A stretch of DNA of 64,000 bases from Epinephelus fuscoguttatus (taxonomy: Eukaryota; Chordata; Actinopteri; Perciformes; Serranidae): NCBI RefSeq assembly GCF_011397635.1, contig NC_064754.1:30360543-30424542 (forward strand), in the 5' to 3' direction. The translations under genes were made by a program, and so were the position numbers. This document shows, one piece after another, positions 61,401 to 64,000 of this stretch. The first letter of the stretch is position 1. Each line of letters begins with the position of its first letter. The notes under the pieces are model-generated. The model had not been told where the DNA came from. It made no database searches and saw only the letters and a list, made by a program, of their open reading frames with translations.

Positions 61401-63903
61401 TTTGATTGACAATCATAGACACATACACACACACCTGTATTTGAGGTGAAAGCAGTTTTTGGTGGGTCTCTTCTCACAGATTCCAGAGGGAGAGGCTCAT
61501 TCAGCTTCTGGAGGAGAATCACTTCAGTCTTATCTCCTAAAATGCTCGACCTGGCACACACACACACAAACAGGCAATGGAAACAATAAATATAATGATT
61601 AATTAAACTCAAGCAAATGCACAAACATTCCAAGTAAAGCAAGTGAATCCATTTACTTCAGGAGATCAGACTTACAGGTCAGCCATCTCACTTTCATCTG
61701 CCTGAGGAAAAAAGTTCTGTCCATCTGCCAGGATGTGTTTGATCAGATCCTCGTCTGTGAGAGAAACCAACAGCTTGGACTTCAGACAGTGTAATAATAC
61801 AACCACATGCTTTATATGCTCAATAAGCTGAATAACAGGTCTGAAAGCCCCCCTGCTTTGGTTACCTGAGGAGGTGAAGTATTTGTTGCGTTGTTCAGTC
61901 CCGTCCTCGTCCTCAGGGTTAAAGTTCATGTCGACACCCAGGTGCCTGCTCCCCTGACCCCTCTTCAGCCTGGGCAGCCCTGCCCCGTGGCCCGCCCCTC
62001 CCACCACAGACACATCACTCAACAGCTCCGGCCAGTCCCTGTCCTCCAGCTCCTCCTCTGCCATGCACCAACTTTCCCCACTGAAACAGACAGCAGAAGA
62101 TGCTTGTTAAGACCCTCATCACACAGAGAGCGTTTTGCAGGTTGAAAACTTGAGGCACACCACACTGCCTTTTATTTAATAGAATGCCACTAGTGGAAAA
62201 AAACGCTTCTTCTAATTATCCCCTGTTATCAATCTACCGCTCTTTTATTTATTTTATTTATTTGACAGAATCTAGATCCTAAAATGCTGAGGCAGGCGGT
62301 ACTTGCTGTAGCTCTGGTTGAGGGTGAGAGGCTGTCAGTGAATAGTTTGTTGGGCACAGGGAAACAGAGAATTGTGTGGGTACATGAGACCCTAAAAAAG
62401 AGGGTGGATCATGGAGAGTACCACCAGTTGGTCCAGGAGCTTTGCCTCGATGATGGCTGTTTCCAGACATATTTTAGGATGACTCGGAGCAGTTTGACAA
62501 ACTGCTGTCTATTGTTGGGCGTACAGCTCTGGGTATCCACTAACCGCTACCACCAGTTTCTTCTCCACTGTTTACCAACTGTAAAGTTGTTGTCGTGACC
62601 ACCACAGAAGACCTGGCTCTCAAATCATCCGATTGGACAATGAGAAAAGAGATGACGTGAGGTGTATTTTTGCTCTGTGTTGAAGTTTTTTTCAACTCAA
62701 GGTGTTCAGAGCGCTCCGGCAAAAACGCCAGGCACTTAGAGCGCATCGAAAAGCAAACAACTCAAGCAAAAAGCTTCATTCTCATTAAAAACTATTACTA
62801 AAAGGTGTCTCCAGCTGTTAAAACGTGTTCTCTGTGCGACTTCAGCACAACATTCTTCTCTGTCGCTGGTAAAACTTAACAAAACACTCATGTTTCCCAG
62901 AGGACAATTATAAATAACACTAGACTAAGTGCTGGGAAAAATTATGGCTTTTGAATTTATAGCTGTTTTGTGACAAGAGATGAATCACTTTGCTCATTTG
63001 ACATCCAAGAAAGGCCAGTTTAAAAATATTTTTGATCTTTTCTGTGTCTTCTAGAGCACAATACTCTAAATCACTAACCATTTTCCACTTTTCTTTTTAC
63101 TCTTTATGCACATTATTCTTGTATTCCCTCTAATCCCCACTTTATCTGACAGCTGGCAATTACGCTTGACATTTGTCTTCCAATAAGTGAAGCCCTGCAT
63201 TATCTAAATGTACTGTCATGGCAACAGAGTAACTCACCTTTTGGTTGATGGAGTGGGCAAATCCACATTGGTTTCTTCTGAGTTGGTCTAAGCGACGGAG
63301 AGGGGTGGATGATAGATGGATCGAGTGAAGACAAAGACAGAGACATACACTAATGATCTCACAAGGGACAAGCATAACATTTTTCCTTCCTCGATGGCAC
63401 TGTGTCTTTTTTCTTAAACAGTAACTAGAATGAAAAAAACATGGGATCTTTATCAATTTTATATTGATTCTTCAATGAAGTAAAAAATACATTCAGGCAT
63501 CTGAGCGAACCCTATCAGGCATGATTTAATTCTACATTCCAACCCCTCCCCATGGGACTCTACCTCGCCATTAAAAAAGAGGAAAGAACTTCCAGCCATG
63601 GAGTCGTCCAGGAAGTCGTCAATCTCCACCGACTCCTGATCCACTTGCGGCGGCACCTGCTCCACGGAGACGCACTAATGTTCACGCACAGACACAAAAT
63701 ATTCAGCTTCATGTTTGGCTGATTGATGGTACCAAAAACCCTGATCATGTTATCGTTTTGTGCAGGTTTGTGTTACCTTGCTGCGGCTCATTCTAAAGAG
63801 CGTGAAGACAAGCAGGTAGAGAGGGTAGACAATCAGACAAGTCACCATGCCTGCTGCCATTGTCTCGCCATTCAGTGAAGAATACCTTGACACAGGCTGT
63901 GGG
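44202..63903 (-). CDS. pkd1: PKD1 / polycystin-1, C-terminal 1187 aa in 17 exons (5' part outside window)
   Basis: Polycystin-1 is a huge receptor-like subunit of the ciliary polycystin-1/polycystin-2 channel complex. Exons in reading order: 63903-63777, 63656-63564, 63287-63238, 62080-61866, 61754-61676, 61550-61435, 58906-58704, 57222-57028, 56896-56757, 55230-55100, 54772-54664, 54524-54399, 53553-53382, 53241-52951, 49657-49523, 46731-46405, 45257-44202. Phases match throughout, and if numbered as human these are exons 30-46. The part covers TM2-TM11, the extracellular TOP domain and the cytoplasmic tail. Landmarks shared with human: VYPLYLLVF...FRMSRSK, SSDEDLIKHILADG, RVPRVRPPQGFAL, RAVFVEFSLYN, AELYRP, DYEMVELFLRRLKMWMGLS and FRHKVRFEGME. 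One donor (after 49523, GTCAGA) is weak. The acceptor of the second exon could be 3 nt upstream (63659), adding one Gln. No stop or frameshift was seen. Confidence 0.95.
45408..46147. mobile_element. TTAA-bounded MITE (TTAAGGGGAAAGTTCAC ... GTGAACTGTCCCTTTAA)
   Basis: TTAA stands at both ends (45408-45411 and 46144-46147). The ends are inverted: GTTCACACCAAATCAAAAATAC against GTATTTTTATTTTGGGGTGAAC-type sequence. It is 740 bp, non-coding, in the last pkd1 intron. It is the intact counterpart of the split copy at 26165-27890. Confidence 0.75.
47690..47890 (-). repeat. Dispersed fish repeat, second copy
   Basis: The reverse complement reads CCTGCAAAACTAATGACATT, CATCAGCCTCAGCTGTACCTTG and TGTTAGCATGCTAACG, matching the copy at 29870-30290. 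Confidence 0.65.
48448..48493. repeat. Perfect 18-bp inverted repeat with 10-nt loop
   Basis: CTTTTAAAGGATTCAGGT (48448-48465) and ACCTGAATCCTTTAAAAG (48476-48493) are exact reverse complements around a 10-nt loop. It would form a strong hairpin in pkd1 pre-mRNA on either strand. It is too short for a typical microRNA precursor. No transposon signature was noticed. Confidence 0.85.
48616..49080. mobile_element. MITE with TATGTTTCCATC / GATGGAAACATG ends
   Basis: ACACTATGTTTCCATCC (about 48618) is mirrored by GATGGAAACATGGCTATT (49062-49079). The interior repeats TTTCCATC and TTCGAATCAAC motifs. It is non-coding, about 465 bp. Confidence 0.62.
49437..49466. repeat. (TG)n microsatellite in a pkd1 intron
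   Basis: About fourteen TG units (CA on the pkd1 strand), about 60 bp downstream, in the pkd1 direction, of the donor at 49522. Confidence 0.85.
50139..50618 (-). mobile_element. TIR DNA-transposon relic, copy B
   Basis: Ends CCCTTTTCCACCAACATGAA (about 50138) and AATGTGGTGGAAAGG (about 50616) are inverted repeats. The body is the reverse complement of the element in the tsc2 3' UTR (40832-41371), about 480 bp with indels. No transposase frame is visible. Confidence 0.78.
52410..52830 (+). repeat. Tandem repeat, three units of about 132-140 bp, nuclear-receptor-like motifs
   Basis: Units share TGACCTTTGACCA..., TCTAATCAGTT-type text, GTTTGTGCCAAATTTGAAGAAA and GATATTGCGTTCATAAGAATG. ACCTTTRACC recurs at about 52431, 52571 and 52703, giving spacings of 140 and 132 bp. 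The sequence resembles a common teleost interspersed tandem repeat. Confidence 0.75.
52951..57222 (-). CDS. pkd1: pkd1 exons for the TOP domain and channel-like core
   Basis: Eight exons (57222-57028 to 53241-52951) encode VPRVRPPQGFALSQ, the membrane segment LVYMFFLLVVLLL, then the extracellular TOP (polycystin) domain and the following TM segments. TOP landmarks: LRLRQIRDLK, AGGFRAGDSVW, VYNSGDVVHQLNRSLEE, LHWLDY and RAVFVEFSLYNINTN. N-glycosylation sequons are visible (NES, NFT, NRS). By comparison with the human protein as I recall it, two TOP cysteines (in HTCSAAGGF and WGSCAVY) are replaced in the fish by LKVAGGF and LGQMSVY. The region pairs with polycystin-2 in mammals. Confidence 0.88.
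53556..53610 (-). repeat. (TG)n tract forming the 3' splice-site region of a pkd1 exon
   Basis: Read in the pkd1 direction, TG repeats with two TCTG interruptions end in TTCGCAG, the acceptor of exon 53553-53382. A normal polypyrimidine tract is lacking. Confidence 0.85.
55231..56756. other. pkd1 intron (1.5 kb), little recognised
   Basis: The right end is a CA array (pkd1 strand) directly after the donor at 56756. The rest, including a C-rich patch near 55371-55385, is unassigned. Confidence 0.45.
56727..56756 (-). repeat. (CA)n directly after the donor of pkd1 exon 56896-56757
   Basis: On the pkd1 strand the donor GTACAC leads straight into about 13 CA units, the same arrangement as after tsc2 exon 14. 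Confidence 0.85.
57791..58120 (+). mobile_element. tRNA-headed SINE with a conserved teleost body
   Basis: The head GGCACGGTAATGTAGTGGTTAG resembles an A box. The conserved body has GTGTGGAGTTTGTATGTTCTCC, TCCTCCCACAGTCCAAAGACATG, TTAATTGGTGGCTCTAAATTG, CTGTGATAGTCTGGCGACC and GATAAGCGGTTACCGAATATG, then an ATGA tail. The B box region between head and body appears deleted. This retroposon type is very common in fish. It lies in a pkd1 intron. Confidence 0.82.
58907..61434. other. pkd1 intron (2.5 kb) with a duplicated segment
   Basis: Mostly AT-rich, with no gene-like frame. At 60785-60860 and 61062-61135 two similar segments share TTTTAGGCAAG, GAATNTTG...TTNATGTTTGNTCAGCA and TGCCTNGTTTTACTG, about 277 bp apart. 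They look like pieces of one repeat family. Confidence 0.5.
62284..62790 (+). pseudogene. PIF-Harbinger transposase N-terminal fragment
   Basis: The open frame at 62284-62598 encodes RIVWVHETLKKR, GEYHQLVQELCLDDGCFQTYFRM and a following Leu-rich stretch. This is the WVH...GEYH-LV-EL--D--F--YFRM signature of the N-terminus of Harbinger (HARBI1-like) nucleases in fish. The DDE catalytic region is missing; the frame ends at LLS. Downstream CAACTCAAGGTGTTCAGAGC and AAACGCCAGGCACTTAGAGC look like remnants of the element. It is inserted in a pkd1 intron, opposite to pkd1 transcription. Confidence 0.65.
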
Positions 63904-64000
63904 CTACAAGACAGGATGGCATTGAAATGTAGGAACATCACCTTTTGTCATGTGGACACAAAGACAGGTAGACTGAAAAGAAAAAATTCTATACCTGTAT
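63904..64000. other. Start of the next upstream pkd1 intron, cut by the window edge
   Basis: The acceptor AG at 63905-63904 belongs to the first pkd1 exon visible here. The following bases are intronic and the rest of pkd1 lies beyond position 64000. Confidence 0.7.

Overview
This is a 64 kb window from a ray-finned fish nuclear genome. It is probably a percomorph teleost, judging from the intron structure and from the MITE, SINE and LINE families, which are of types common in spiny-rayed fishes. There is no prokaryotic, organellar or viral gene layout. It holds three multi-exon genes in the conserved vertebrate order NTHL1 (minus) - TSC2 (plus) - PKD1 (minus), the same order and orientations as human 16p13.3. 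I rebuilt the exons by hand from GT/AG boundaries, matching splice phases and remembered human proteins. The coding sums for NTHL1 (1242 nt) and TSC2 (5706 nt) divide by three, and so does the PKD1 part (3565 nt less one nucleotide of the split codon at the 5' end).

Layout. Positions 25-4623 (minus): complete nthl1, six exons, endonuclease III DNA glycosylase with HhH-GPD fold, catalytic Lys and Asp, 4Fe-4S cluster and a long fish-type C-terminal tail. Positions 4624-5700: divergent promoter region between nthl1 and tsc2. Positions about 5700-41690 (plus): complete tsc2 (tuberin), one non-coding first exon and 41 coding exons (1901 aa). Positions about 41785-63903 (minus): the 3' part of pkd1 (polycystin-1), 17 exons giving the C-terminal 1187 aa from the second membrane segment to the stop. 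The 5' part lies beyond the right edge. The tsc2 and pkd1 polyadenylation signals face each other about 133 bp apart.

The rest is intronic and filled with mobile-element relics: two hAT-type elements with 8-bp target duplications, TTAA-bounded MITEs (two sharing one TTAA), a tRNA-derived SINE with a perfect 16-bp duplication almost touching a tsc2 splice acceptor, two LINE 3' ends, a PIF-Harbinger transposase fragment, foldback elements, and a dispersed TIR element with one copy in the tsc2 3' UTR and another in a pkd1 intron.

Function. TSC2 with TSC1 is the Rheb GAP that restrains mTORC1. PKD1 is a ciliary receptor/channel subunit. NTHL1 removes oxidised pyrimidines. Their adjacency is an ancient gene order, not an operon. 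I found no clearly new multi-gene system. The points worth a second look are splice sites next to SINE or dinucleotide repeats, transposon-derived UTR and nuclear-receptor-type sequence, fish-specific tails on NTHL1 and PKD1, and an apparent loss of two cysteines in the PKD1 TOP domain.
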